A stretch of DNA of 5,690 bases from JAVBTR01 sp031556065 (GTDB lineage Bacteria; Bacillota; Clostridia; Christensenellales; Aristaeellaceae): contig JAVBTR010000077.1 in assembly GCA_031556065.1 (NCBI GenBank), positions 1 to 5,690 of the forward strand, written 5' to 3'. Position 1 is the first letter of the stretch. Every line of letters starts with the position of its first letter. This document shows, in pieces, positions 1 to 5,172 of this stretch. The notes below the pieces were generated by a model. It worked only from the letters and a program-made list of their open reading frames with translations, had not been told where the DNA came from and searched no databases. The translations under genes were made by a program, and so were the position numbers.

Positions 1-92
1 TGATTTTCTACGATAGGCTCTTCTTTTTTCTGTCTATTGGTCAGGGTACAGTCCAGCTGTTTGCAACGTCTTTTATCTCTAACGCTAAAATG

Positions 93-153
93 AATAAAGG
101 CTACGTGCCTACAGAAGATCAGCATCATCTTTCCGTGAACGCGTAGCTTTATT
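93..153. repeat. Nested imperfect inverted repeat
   Basis: The left arm 93-107 (AATAAAGGCTACGTG) pairs with the right arm 140-153 (CGCGTAGCTTTATT), with one bulged G and one G-U pair. Inside it, AAGAT at 115-119 pairs with ATCTT at 127-131 around the same centre, near 123. The seven-base inner loop and shared centre suggest a folded RNA or a palindromic insertion remnant. No T-tract follows on either strand, so it does not look like a simple terminator. Confidence 0.5.
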
Positions 154-278
154 TCTTGGTTTCCTACCTATTCAATTTTGAGGATCAGACCAATCAACCA
201 AATCACACTTGCTGTGGGTAAAGTGGTTGCCACTGTTATTCGTAGGCTTTGACTTCCTATGTTCACAGTATACGTCTG

Positions 279-470
279 GGGTTTGGGGTAAAAAGACCCA
301 ACGTAATTTGCAGAAAACGAAAAGCAAGTCCCAGGTCAAGGAAGCGTTAGCGGTCCTTAACACCAGCTTACCTGCAGCCAAGCTGGTGTCAAGAATCGTT
401 TCACTCTCTTGACCTGGAACCTGTTTTATGGTTTCAACAGGGTTGCGTTGGGTTTCACCCAAACCCATTC
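279..470. repeat. Long imperfect palindrome, about 190 bp
   Basis: Three sets of arms share one centre at about 374.5. ACACCAGCTT at 360-369 matches AAGCTGGTGT at 380-389 perfectly. CCAGGTCAAG at 331-340 matches CTTGACCTGG at 408-417 perfectly. The arms 295-306 and 443-454 match in 10 of 12 bases, and weaker GGGTTTGGG similarity continues outward to about 279 and 470. The middle is the palindrome CTGCAG (372-377). Such nested arms are typical of a foldback or MITE-like element, or of an extended hairpin RNA. I see no transposase and no target-site duplication at the fuzzy edges. Confidence 0.6.
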
Positions 471-489
471 AAGGGTAAAAACCCTTGAA
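468..489 (-). terminator. Hairpin after sigF, possible terminator
   Basis: A perfect 9-bp stem (468-476 with 481-489, TTCAAGGGT/ACCCTTGAA) closes a 4-base loop, about 30 bases past the sigF stop codon. Read on the minus strand it is followed by TGGGTTTGGGT rather than a clean run of T, so it is at best a weak intrinsic terminator for the spoIIA transcript. The larger palindrome just beyond could assist. Confidence 0.45.
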
Positions 490-520
490 AATCCCTTGTT
501 TTTACTGCCACAGCCCTCTT

Positions 521-1234
521 TTATTCCCTTAACTGCTTTAATAGCTTGATTCTTAATTTCTGTTCAAGCCTTGATACCTGTACCTGGGTCATGTGCAGGG
601 CTTTGGCGGTTTCCGTTTGGGTGGCCCCTTGCTCGAAGCGAAGGTAAATCAGCCATTGCTCCAATAAAGGCAGCCGTAAAAGCATATCGTGGAACACTAA
701 TTTGTCGATAAAGCTTTCGCTGCGGGGGTCGCTCAGGCTTTCGCTCATGGGAACCCCTTCGCCTTTTTCATCCATGGAAACAGTCTTGGGGTTTTGCTCC
801 ATAAACAAAATCAGCTCCGCCGGGTCCATTCGAAGAGCGGCGGCCAGCTCTGTAACGTTAGGCTCCCGGGCCAGGGCTTGGCGCAAAAGCCCCTGGGCCT
901 TTTCAATTTTCGAAAACCTGTCCCGGTCCCGGCGCGCAATATGCAATGGGCTGTCATCCCTTAGAAATTGGCGGATTTCCCCTAGAATAATGGGTACCGC
1001 ATAGGTGGAAAACCGCACGTTAAAGCGGGTGTCAAAGCGCTTGATGGCTTTTATCAGGCCCAGGCAGCCCTGCTGGTAAAGCTCCTGTCCATCCCGCCCA
1101 TAGGCGCGAAAGCGTTTCGTGCAGGCGTGAACCAGGCCCAGGTTGCGTTCCACCATCAGGCTAATGGCCTTGTCATCCTCTTTTTGGCAAAGGGATAATA
1201 GCCCTTCAAAACTCAACGCTTCAAGGGCATTCAT
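521..1234 (-). CDS. sigF: RNA polymerase sporulation sigma factor SigF
   Basis: This is the forespore-specific sigma-70 family factor, active in the smaller cell after asymmetric division. The 237 residues show region 2 at about 25-95, with the core-binding signature around GCLGLIKAIKRFD (56-68) and RFSTYAVP (74-81) followed by GEIRQFLRDD (85-94). A C-terminal region 4 helix-turn-helix contains TQTETAKALHMTQVQVSRLEQK. The fit to sigma-F rather than sigma-G rests mainly on its place as third gene after spoIIAA and spoIIAB, 4 bases after the spoIIAB stop. The ATG at 1234 has a modest AAGGGG site 10 bases upstream, so translational coupling is likely. It is about 18 residues shorter than the B. 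subtilis protein, mostly at the N-terminus. The stretch after region 2.4 (SPLHIARRDRDR, 95-106) differs from the usual G-x-x-K-V-S-R form. Confidence 0.93.
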   Translation of the reverse strand: MNALEALSFEGLLSLCQKEDDKAISLMVERNLGLVHACTKRFRAYGRDGQELYQQGCLGLIKAIKRFDTRFNVRFSTYAVPIILGEIRQFLRDDSPLHIARRDRDRFSKIEKAQGLLRQALAREPNVTELAAALRMDPAELILFMEQNPKTVSMDEKGEGVPMSESLSDPRSESFIDKLVFHDMLLRLPLLEQWLIYLRFEQGATQTETAKALHMTQVQVSRLEQKLRIKLLKQLRE

Positions 1235-1238
1235 AAAT

Positions 1239-1679
1239 TCATTTCCCCTTTTGGGCAGATATGGTCTTTTTAAGGCGCACGGTGGTGCCTACGCCTACCT
1301 TGCTTTCCACCTCCACCGAATCCATAAAGGTCTGCATAACGGCAAAGCCCATGCCGCTTCTCTCCTCATCAGGCTTGGAGGTGTAAAAGGGCTCCATGGC
1401 CTGGTTAAGGTCCTCAATGCCCCGGCCATGGTCGGTGATTTCGATTTCGATCTCCCCCCCATCCTTTAGCCGGGCACCCATGGTTACAATGCCCTCCCCG
1501 CCTTCATACCCATGGACAATGGCATTGGTCACAGCTTCAGAAACAGCAGTCTTAATATCCGCTATTTCGGATACGGTAGGGCTTAGCTGGACTGCAAACG
1601 CGGATATGACCACCCTTGCAAAGCTTTCATTTTCAGGGCATCCCGGAAACGATATTTGCATATGGTTACGGCCGATCAT
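1239..1679 (-). CDS. spoIIAB: Anti-sigma-F factor and serine kinase SpoIIAB
   Basis: SpoIIAB binds sigma-F in a dimer and keeps it inactive; it also uses ATP to phosphorylate SpoIIAA. The 146 residues equal the B. subtilis length. The GHKL ATPase boxes are visible: N box EAVTNAIVHGYE (48-59, with catalytic E48 and Mg-binding N52), G1 box DHGRGI (83-88) and G2 box ERSGMGF (106-112). The N-terminal NESFARV (17-23) is the conserved sigma-F and SpoIIAA contact region. The start at 1679 is supported by AAGGAGG ending 7 bases upstream. Its ATG overlaps the spoIIAA stop codon by 4 bases (ATGA), which indicates coupled translation and balanced amounts of the two partner proteins. Confidence 0.96.
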   Translation of the reverse strand: MIGRNHMQISFPGCPENESFARVVISAFAVQLSPTVSEIADIKTAVSEAVTNAIVHGYEGGEGIVTMGARLKDGGEIEIEITDHGRGIEDLNQAMEPFYTSKPDEERSGMGFAVMQTFMDSVEVESKVGVGTTVRLKKTISAQKGK

Positions 1680-2002
1680 ATGGCTGCCTCCTTTTCATTT
1701 CCCAACACGGGAATAATTTTCGCCATGCCCGACAATTGGAAGATTCGCGCGATTTGCGGGTTCATTCGGGCTACAGCCACGCCGCCGCCCCGGCTGTGCA
1801 AAATACGGTACCGCCCGAGAATCACCCCAATGCCCGATGAATCCATAAAATTGAGATTCTGCATATCCAAAATAAGGTTTCTGATGCGGGTATCCCCAAT
1901 GAGCTGATCCAGCTCCTGGCGTATGTGAACCGCGCTGCAATGGTCCAGCTCGCCTTGCAATTGCACAGTCAATGTGTCGGCCTGCCGCTTGCTTTTTAGC
2001 AT
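1676..2002 (-). CDS. spoIIAA: Anti-anti-sigma factor SpoIIAA
   Basis: SpoIIAA is a STAS-domain protein that, when unphosphorylated, binds SpoIIAB and releases sigma-F. SpoIIE is the known phosphatase in this pathway but is not in the window. The 108-residue product carries LQGELDH (15-21) and the phosphorylation motif FMDSSGIGVILGRY (52-65), in which S55 corresponds to Ser58 of B. subtilis. I chose the ATG at 2002 because AGGAGG at 2010-2015 lies 7 bases upstream. The ATG at 2008 is too close to that site. The longest frame starts at 2041, but that ATG lies inside the predicted sigma-H -10 element and so would not be in the mRNA. First gene of the spoIIA operon. Confidence 0.95.
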   Translation of the reverse strand: MLKSKRQADTLTVQLQGELDHCSAVHIRQELDQLIGDTRIRNLILDMQNLNFMDSSGIGVILGRYRILHSRGGGVAVARMNPQIARIFQLSGMAKIIPVLGNEKEAAI

Positions 2003-2009
2003 TTGCATC

Positions 2010-2015
2010 CCTCCT
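2010..2015 (-). promoter_or_regulatory. Ribosome binding site fixing the spoIIAA start
   Basis: AGGAGG on the minus strand is 7 bases from the ATG at 2002, against 1 base from the ATG at 2008 and downstream of the ATG at 2041. This placement decides the start codon. Confidence 0.85.
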
Positions 2016-2033
2016 GTTTGCTTGTGTGAATGG

Positions 2034-2063
2034 GTATTCATTTATACACCAACCTTATCCTGC
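2034..2063 (-). promoter_or_regulatory. Sigma-H promoter of the spoIIA operon
   Basis: On the minus strand, GCAGGATAA (2063-2055) matches the sigma-H -35 consensus RNAGGAWWW at every position. After a 12-base spacer, AATGAATAC (2042-2034) matches the -10 consensus RNNGAATWW except for the last base. The spacing is as expected for sigma-H. Transcription should begin near 2027, leaving a leader of about 25 bases before the AGGAGG-led start of spoIIAA. spoIIA is a classic sigma-H target, so context and sequence agree. Confidence 0.85.
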
Positions 2064-2102
2064 CTCGAAAAATGGGAGATTATGCGGAAAAAGCCCCATT
2101 CG

Positions 2103-2109
2103 TTCGACA
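2103..2109 (-). promoter_or_regulatory. Spo0A box upstream of spoIIA
   Basis: The minus strand reads TTTTGTCGAAC here, containing the exact 0A box TGTCGAA. It sits about 40 bases upstream of the sigma-H -35 element, near -80 relative to the predicted start of transcription. That is a position where Spo0A~P activates spoIIA in Bacillus. Sites next to the -35 (CCTCGAA on the plus strand at 2063-2069) match only partly. Confidence 0.7.
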
Positions 2110-2144
2110 AAATTTTTGCGCACATGAAAAAAACAATGGCTTTA

Positions 2145-2173
2145 TTGCATTTTGAAAGGCCATCAGGTAGAAT
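2145..2173 (+). promoter_or_regulatory. Sigma-A promoter of nfnAB
   Basis: TTGCAT (2145-2150) and TAGAAT (2168-2173) are separated by exactly 17 bases, and each differs from the vegetative consensus at one or two positions. Transcription would start near 2180, about 16 bases before the GGGAGG site of nfnA. The elements do not overlap the spoIIA promoter or the Spo0A box, which lies about 36 bases upstream. Confidence 0.75.
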
Positions 2174-2209
2174 AATCCCATTCGATTTTTTAACCGGGAG
2201 GCGTTTTCA

Positions 2210-3046
2210 ATGTACGAAATCGTAAAGAAAAGAAGGCTTCACGCCACGGTGACCTGGATGGATATTATGGCGCCTCACGTGGCCAAGAAAGCGCAGCCAG
2301 GGCAGTTTATTATTTTCCGCATCGACGAAAACGGCGAGCGGGTACCCCTGACCATTGCAGGCTACGACAGGGAAAAGGGCACGGTGACGATTATCTTTCA
2401 GAAGGTGGGCCATACCACCAACCTTTTAGATACCTTGAACGAAGGGGATCACCTGCTTGATTTTGTGGGCCCCTTAGGGGAGGCCAGCCATTTTTTATCG
2501 GTTAAGAAGGCGGCGGTCATTGGCGGGGGGCTGGGTGTGGCCATTGCATACCCCCAGGCCAAGGCGCTTTATGAAATGGGCGCCCAGGTGGATGTGATCG
2601 TGGGTTTCCGTTCAACCGATTTGGTTTTGCTTGAAGAGGAATTTAAAAATGCCTCAACCGGCCTTACCATCATGACCGACGACGGCTCCAACGGCAATAA
2701 GGGCTTTGTGACCCAGGCATTGCAAAAGAAGCTGGAGGCGGGCGAAGCATACGATGTGGTGATCGCCATTGGCCCCTTGCCCATGATGAAGGCCGTCTGC
2801 GATCTGACAAAGCCTTACGGCATTAAAACCATTGTAAGCATGAATCCCATTATGATCGATGGCACGGGCATGTGTGGCGGCTGCCGGGTAACCGTAGGCG
2901 GGGAAACCAAGTTTGCCTGTGTGGACGGCCCGGATTTCGACGGGCATTTGGTGGATTTCGACGAGGCCATCCGCCGGGGGAGAATATTCCGCCAGGTGGA
3001 AAGCCAAGCCACGCACCATTGCCGGATGATGGGAGGAAATAAGTAG
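2210..3046 (+). CDS. nfnA: NfnA: small subunit of electron-bifurcating ferredoxin-dependent transhydrogenase
   Basis: NfnA is the NADH-side subunit of the cytoplasmic NfnAB complex, which couples NADH and reduced ferredoxin oxidation to reduction of two NADP+. The 278 residues follow the ferredoxin reductase / PyrK-like plan. An N-terminal FAD barrel has RVPLTIAG (44-51) and GPLG (87-90), an NAD-binding fold starts at VIGGGLGVAIAYP (103-115), and a C-terminal iron-sulfur motif follows. The cluster motif keeps D217, C222, C225 and C237. In solved NfnAB structures the [2Fe-2S] cluster has one aspartate and three cysteine ligands, and this pattern is preserved. GGGAGG 8 bases before the ATG supports the start. 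The family is often auto-named sulfide/dihydroorotate dehydrogenase-like; the adjacent nfnB makes Nfn the better reading. Confidence 0.9.
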   Translation: MYEIVKKRRLHATVTWMDIMAPHVAKKAQPGQFIIFRIDENGERVPLTIAGYDREKGTVTIIFQKVGHTTNLLDTLNEGDHLLDFVGPLGEASHFLSVKKAAVIGGGLGVAIAYPQAKALYEMGAQVDVIVGFRSTDLVLLEEEFKNASTGLTIMTDDGSNGNKGFVTQALQKKLEAGEAYDVVIAIGPLPMMKAVCDLTKPYGIKTIVSMNPIMIDGTGMCGGCRVTVGGETKFACVDGPDFDGHLVDFDEAIRRGRIFRQVESQATHHCRMMGGNK

Positions 3047-3047
3047 T

Positions 3048-4442
3048 ATGGCCAATATGCGCTCGGATAAAAACCCCATGCCGGAACAAACCCCAGAGGT
3101 TCGCAACCAAAACTTTTTAGAGGTGGCTCTGGGCTACGATGAAAGGCTGGCTGTAGATGAGGCCAACCGCTGCTTAAACTGCAAAAACAAGCCCTGTGTT
3201 TCCGGCTGCCCTGTGAATGTGCAGATACCCGATTTTATTGGCTGCATTCAAAAGCGCGATTTTGACGGGGCTTATAACGTCATTCGAAGGACAAACAGCC
3301 TCCCTGCTATTTGCGGCCGGGTGTGCCCCCAAGAAAACCAGTGCGAAAAATTCTGCGTTCGGGGCATTAAGGGCCAGAGCGTGGCCATTGGGCGGCTGGA
3401 AAGATTCGCGGCGGATCAGGCTATGAACGGCGGCGGGCTTTCTTGCGAAGCCATTTTGGAAAACGGCATGAAGGTGGCGGTGGTGGGTTCCGGCCCTGCC
3501 GGACTTAGCTGCGCTGGGGATTTGCGGAAAATGGGCTACGATGTAACGGTTTTCGAAGCCTTGCATGTGGCTGGGGGCGTTTTAATGTACGGCATACCCG
3601 AATTTCGTTTGCCCAAGGCCCTGGTGCAAAAGGAAATTGCCACCTTAAAGGACATGGGCGTTAAAATCGTAACCAATTTCGTTGTAGGCAAATCCATGAC
3701 AGTGGATGAATTGATGGCTGAAAATGGCTTCGAAGCCGTTTTTGTAGGCAGCGGAGCAGGGCTTCCTAACTTCCAGAAGATTCCCGGGGAAAGCCTTTGC
3801 GGGGTGTATTCCGCCAATGAATTTTTAACCCGTATTAACCTTATGAAGGCCTACCAGTTCCCCGATTATGATACCCCTGTGATCGTAGGGGAAAACGTGG
3901 CGGTGATCGGCGGCGGCAATGTGGCGATGGACGCCGCCCGCTGCGCCAAGCGCATGGGCGCGAAAAGTGTGCATATTATCTACCGCCGTTCCTTTGAAGA
4001 AATGCCCGCCCGGCTGGAGGAGGTTCACCATGCCAAGGAGGAAGGCATTGTTTTCGATTTGCTAACCAATCCCACCGAAATTATCGGGGACGAAAATGGC
4101 ATGGTGAAAGCCATCTCGGTTGTGGAGATGGAACTTTGCGAGCCCGACGAGCGGGGCCGCAGAAGGCCGGTGGTAAAGCCTGGCAGCCAGCATAGCCTGC
4201 CTATGGAGACGGTGATCGTGGCCATTGGCAATTCGCCTAATCCCCTTATTAAAAAGACCACGCCGGATATTCAAACGCAGCCCTGGGGCGGCATTATCGC
4301 CCATGAGGAAACGGGCGCCACCACCAAGCAAGGCGTTTATGCCGGGGGGGATGCGGTTACCGGCGCGGCCACAGTGATTCTGGCCATGGGCGCGGGGAAA
4401 AAGGCCGCCAAAGCCATAGACGAATACTTAAGGGCAAAATAA
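3048..4442 (+). CDS. nfnB: NfnB: large subunit of electron-bifurcating ferredoxin-dependent transhydrogenase
   Basis: NfnB carries the bifurcating FAD, two [4Fe-4S] clusters and the NADPH site. The 464 residues begin with an iron-sulfur domain holding C42, C45, C50, C54 and C89, C93, C99, C103. Next is an FAD-binding fold with GSGPAG (147-152), then an NADPH fold with VIGGGNVAMDAAR starting near 286. The C-terminal AGGDAVTGAATVI is the usual FAD-closing motif. One cluster in known NfnB has a glutamate ligand; E96 and E100 lie in the right stretch, but I cannot assign it. The protein resembles glutamate synthase small chain (GltD), as which it is often mislabelled; no large GltB subunit is nearby. 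The gene starts 1 base after the nfnA stop, with GGGAGG 11 bases upstream, so the two form one operon. Confidence 0.92.
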   Translation: MANMRSDKNPMPEQTPEVRNQNFLEVALGYDERLAVDEANRCLNCKNKPCVSGCPVNVQIPDFIGCIQKRDFDGAYNVIRRTNSLPAICGRVCPQENQCEKFCVRGIKGQSVAIGRLERFAADQAMNGGGLSCEAILENGMKVAVVGSGPAGLSCAGDLRKMGYDVTVFEALHVAGGVLMYGIPEFRLPKALVQKEIATLKDMGVKIVTNFVVGKSMTVDELMAENGFEAVFVGSGAGLPNFQKIPGESLCGVYSANEFLTRINLMKAYQFPDYDTPVIVGENVAVIGGGNVAMDAARCAKRMGAKSVHIIYRRSFEEMPARLEEVHHAKEEGIVFDLLTNPTEIIGDENGMVKAISVVEMELCEPDERGRRRPVVKPGSQHSLPMETVIVAIGNSPNPLIKKTTPDIQTQPWGGIIAHEETGATTKQGVYAGGDAVTGAATVILAMGAGKKAAKAIDEYLRAK

Positions 4443-4443
4443 A

Positions 4444-4461
4444 AAAGGGCGAAGGCCCTTT
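4444..4461. terminator. Bidirectional terminator between nfnB and the XRE gene
   Basis: AAAGGGC (4444-4450) and GCCCTTT (4455-4461) form a 7-bp stem with a GAAG loop. It begins 2 bases after the nfnB stop codon. Read on the minus strand it is followed by TTTATTTT, giving a strong intrinsic terminator for the convergent XRE gene. On the plus strand the tail is only TTTC, so it is weaker for nfnAB. Confidence 0.8.
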
Positions 4462-4502
4462 CAAAATCAGTTCAACCAAGGCTATGGAAAAGAATATAGC
4501 CG

Positions 4503-4826
4503 CTATTTTGCGTTCCAGTTGTCGATGGCTTGGGTCATGCTGTTTACCACTTCTTGCAGTGCCGTTATTTGACGGGGGGAAAGGTTTGGCGGAAAATCCA
4601 GCGAAGGGGATACATTTTCAAAGTTGTCCTGTAAAAGAAAGTTTGGCGTAACATCCAAGGCTTGACAAAATGCGATGAGGGTTTCCAGACTGGGAATGCG
4701 GGTAGCTTGTTCAATATGGCCCACAAAGGAAGCGGAGATTCCGGCCTTTTCCGCCAGTTGTTCCTGGGTATATCCAAGGTAAATGCGCTGCTTGCGGATA
4801 CGCTTGCCCATTGCTTTGTAATCCAT
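4503..4826 (-). CDS. Small XRE-family helix-turn-helix transcriptional regulator
   Basis: A 107-residue protein with a single N-terminal Cro/CI-type HTH_3 domain at about 7-62. TQEQLAEKAGIS forms the first HTH helix and SFVGHIEQATRIPS the recognition helix and turn, followed by LETLIAFCQALDVTPNFLL. The remaining 40 residues are hydrophilic, probably helical, and match no domain I recognise; they may mediate dimerisation. The start is well supported by AGGAGG at 4833-4838, 6 bases upstream. The gene stands alone, convergent with nfnB and divergent from the zinc-ribbon gene. Its target is unknown. Autoregulation through the palindrome at 4871-4889 is possible, as is control of the divergent zinc-ribbon gene, but both are inference. 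Housekeeping or phage-derived origin cannot be told apart. Confidence 0.85.
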   Translation of the reverse strand: MDYKAMGKRIRKQRIYLGYTQEQLAEKAGISASFVGHIEQATRIPSLETLIAFCQALDVTPNFLLQDNFENVSPSLDFPPNLSPRQITALQEVVNSMTQAIDNWNAK

Positions 4827-4870
4827 GTGCGACCTCCTCTAATCAATTGGCACCTCATAATCATGTACCA

Positions 4871-4889
4871 GTTTAGCGAACTTCTAAAC
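4871..4889. promoter_or_regulatory. Possible operator upstream of the XRE gene
   Basis: GTTTAG (4871-4876) and CTAAAC (4884-4889) are perfect 6-base inverted half-sites separated by 7 bases, 45-63 bases upstream of the regulator's start codon. The size and dyad symmetry suit an XRE-type dimer, but only one copy is seen and no promoter for the gene could be placed confidently. It could instead be a hairpin in the adjoining tRNA-like sequence. Confidence 0.3.
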
Positions 4890-4890
4890 A

Positions 4891-4939
4891 GACTTGAACC
4901 CACAGCAAGCCGAATTACTCTACCAATGGTAAAATGCCC
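4891..4939 (-). pseudogene. Decayed tRNA-like sequence
   Basis: Read on the minus strand, the stretch begins GGGCATT (4939-4933), like a tRNA acceptor 5' strand. It continues to ATTGGTAGAG (4927-4918), matching the tRNA D-loop and following D-stem, and reaches GTTCAAGTC (4899-4891), an exact fit to the T-arm consensus GTTCRANTC. The conserved GG falls within about two bases of its normal position, but the segment between D-arm and T-arm is about 10 bases too short. The D-stem and T-stem do not pair well, and no matching acceptor 3' strand follows at the right place. It therefore cannot be a working standard tRNA. A degenerate copy or integration scar is the likely reading; chance similarity remains possible. 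Confidence 0.35.
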
Positions 4940-4959
4940 TAAAAAGTACAGAAATACCC

Positions 4960-5065
4960 CCAGGTAAGTGCAATTGTGTTACAATTAGCCAGGTAAAAAT
5001 TTTGATTGGGGGCTATACAAAGCAGTTGAATCGTGTTATACTATCAGCTGTGACCCAACCAGGTA
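4960..5065 (+). repeat. Three direct repeats of CCAGGTA
   Basis: The heptamer CCAGGTA occurs at 4960-4966, 4989-4995 and 5059-5065, spaced 29 and 70 bases apart, around the presumed promoter of the zinc-ribbon gene. Three identical heptamers in about 105 bases is more than expected by chance and may mark a regulator binding site. No known regulator is implied. Confidence 0.35.
5034..5042 (+). promoter_or_regulatory. Candidate extended -10 promoter of the zinc-ribbon gene
   Basis: TGTTATACT has the TG-N-TATACT form of an extended -10 element; no good -35 lies 16-18 bases upstream. Transcription would start near 5049, giving a leader of about 124 bases. A second extended -10, TGTTACAAT at 4977-4985, is an alternative. 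Confidence 0.35.
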
Positions 5066-5158
5066 TGCAAAAGGTTCGTTCCTCCTTTGGTATTGCCCCA
5101 TCTAGGGAACCATGGAATTCAACTTTAGGCGAAAATCGGATGGGCGTAATAAATTATT

Positions 5159-5163
5159 GGAGG
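5159..5163 (+). promoter_or_regulatory. Ribosome binding site fixing the zinc-ribbon start
   Basis: GGAGG lies 9 bases before the ATG at 5173. The frame stays open upstream to 5002, but no comparable site precedes the earlier ATG codons, so this one decides the start. Confidence 0.8.
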
Positions 5164-5172
5164 TACATTATA

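Larger units (their letters stand above)
1..520. other. Noncoding, palindrome-rich region downstream of sigF
   Basis: I see no convincing gene in these 520 bases, which lie beyond the 3' end of the spoIIA operon. Short open frames exist on both strands (minus 172-468, plus 209-412), but they have no good ribosome binding site and no recognisable family. They overlap a long inverted repeat, which explains why the two opposite-strand translations resemble each other. A minus-strand frame from 167 to the window edge is open for about 55 codons; its first ATG codons are near 135 with only a weak GGAAAG upstream. I treat it as unproven. The identifiable structure is several inverted repeats, listed separately. 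Confidence 0.6.
4827..5172. other. Divergent intergenic region without a gene
   Basis: This gap of about 346 bases separates the XRE regulator from the zinc-ribbon gene. It holds the XRE ribosome binding site, a 19-base palindrome, a decayed tRNA-like stretch, three copies of CCAGGTA, a short inverted repeat AATTGT-gtt-ACAATT (4972-4986) and a leader of about 120 bases before the zinc-ribbon start. A plus-strand frame is open from 5002 into the zinc-ribbon gene, but its upstream ATGs lack ribosome binding sites. I recognise no riboswitch or T-box in the leader. Confidence 0.6.

Noticed and set aside
1..167. Minus-strand frame open for about 55 codons to the window edge, with ATGs near 135
   Set aside because: This length is not rare by chance, the ribosome site is weak, no family is recognisable, and it runs through the nested inverted repeat at 93-153.
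172..468. 98-codon minus-strand frame after sigF
   Set aside because: It lies across the long palindrome, has no proper ribosome binding site, and its translation mirrors the opposite-strand frame, as expected from the inverted repeat.
2003..2041. Upstream in-frame extension of spoIIAA
   Set aside because: The ATG at 2041 sits in the sigma-H -10 element, and the only good ribosome site lies downstream of it.
2654..3106. Long minus-strand frames across nfnA
   Set aside because: They are shadows of a well-identified plus-strand gene, with no family match and no ribosome site.
3048..4442. Glutamate synthase small subunit (gltD)
   Set aside because: The protein is homologous, but it is directly coupled to nfnA and there is no large glutamate synthase subunit, so NfnB fits better.
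5002..5172. 57-codon N-terminal extension of the zinc-ribbon protein
   Set aside because: It has no ribosome site before the earlier ATGs, no biased codons and no conserved motif, whereas GGAGG precedes the ATG at 5173.
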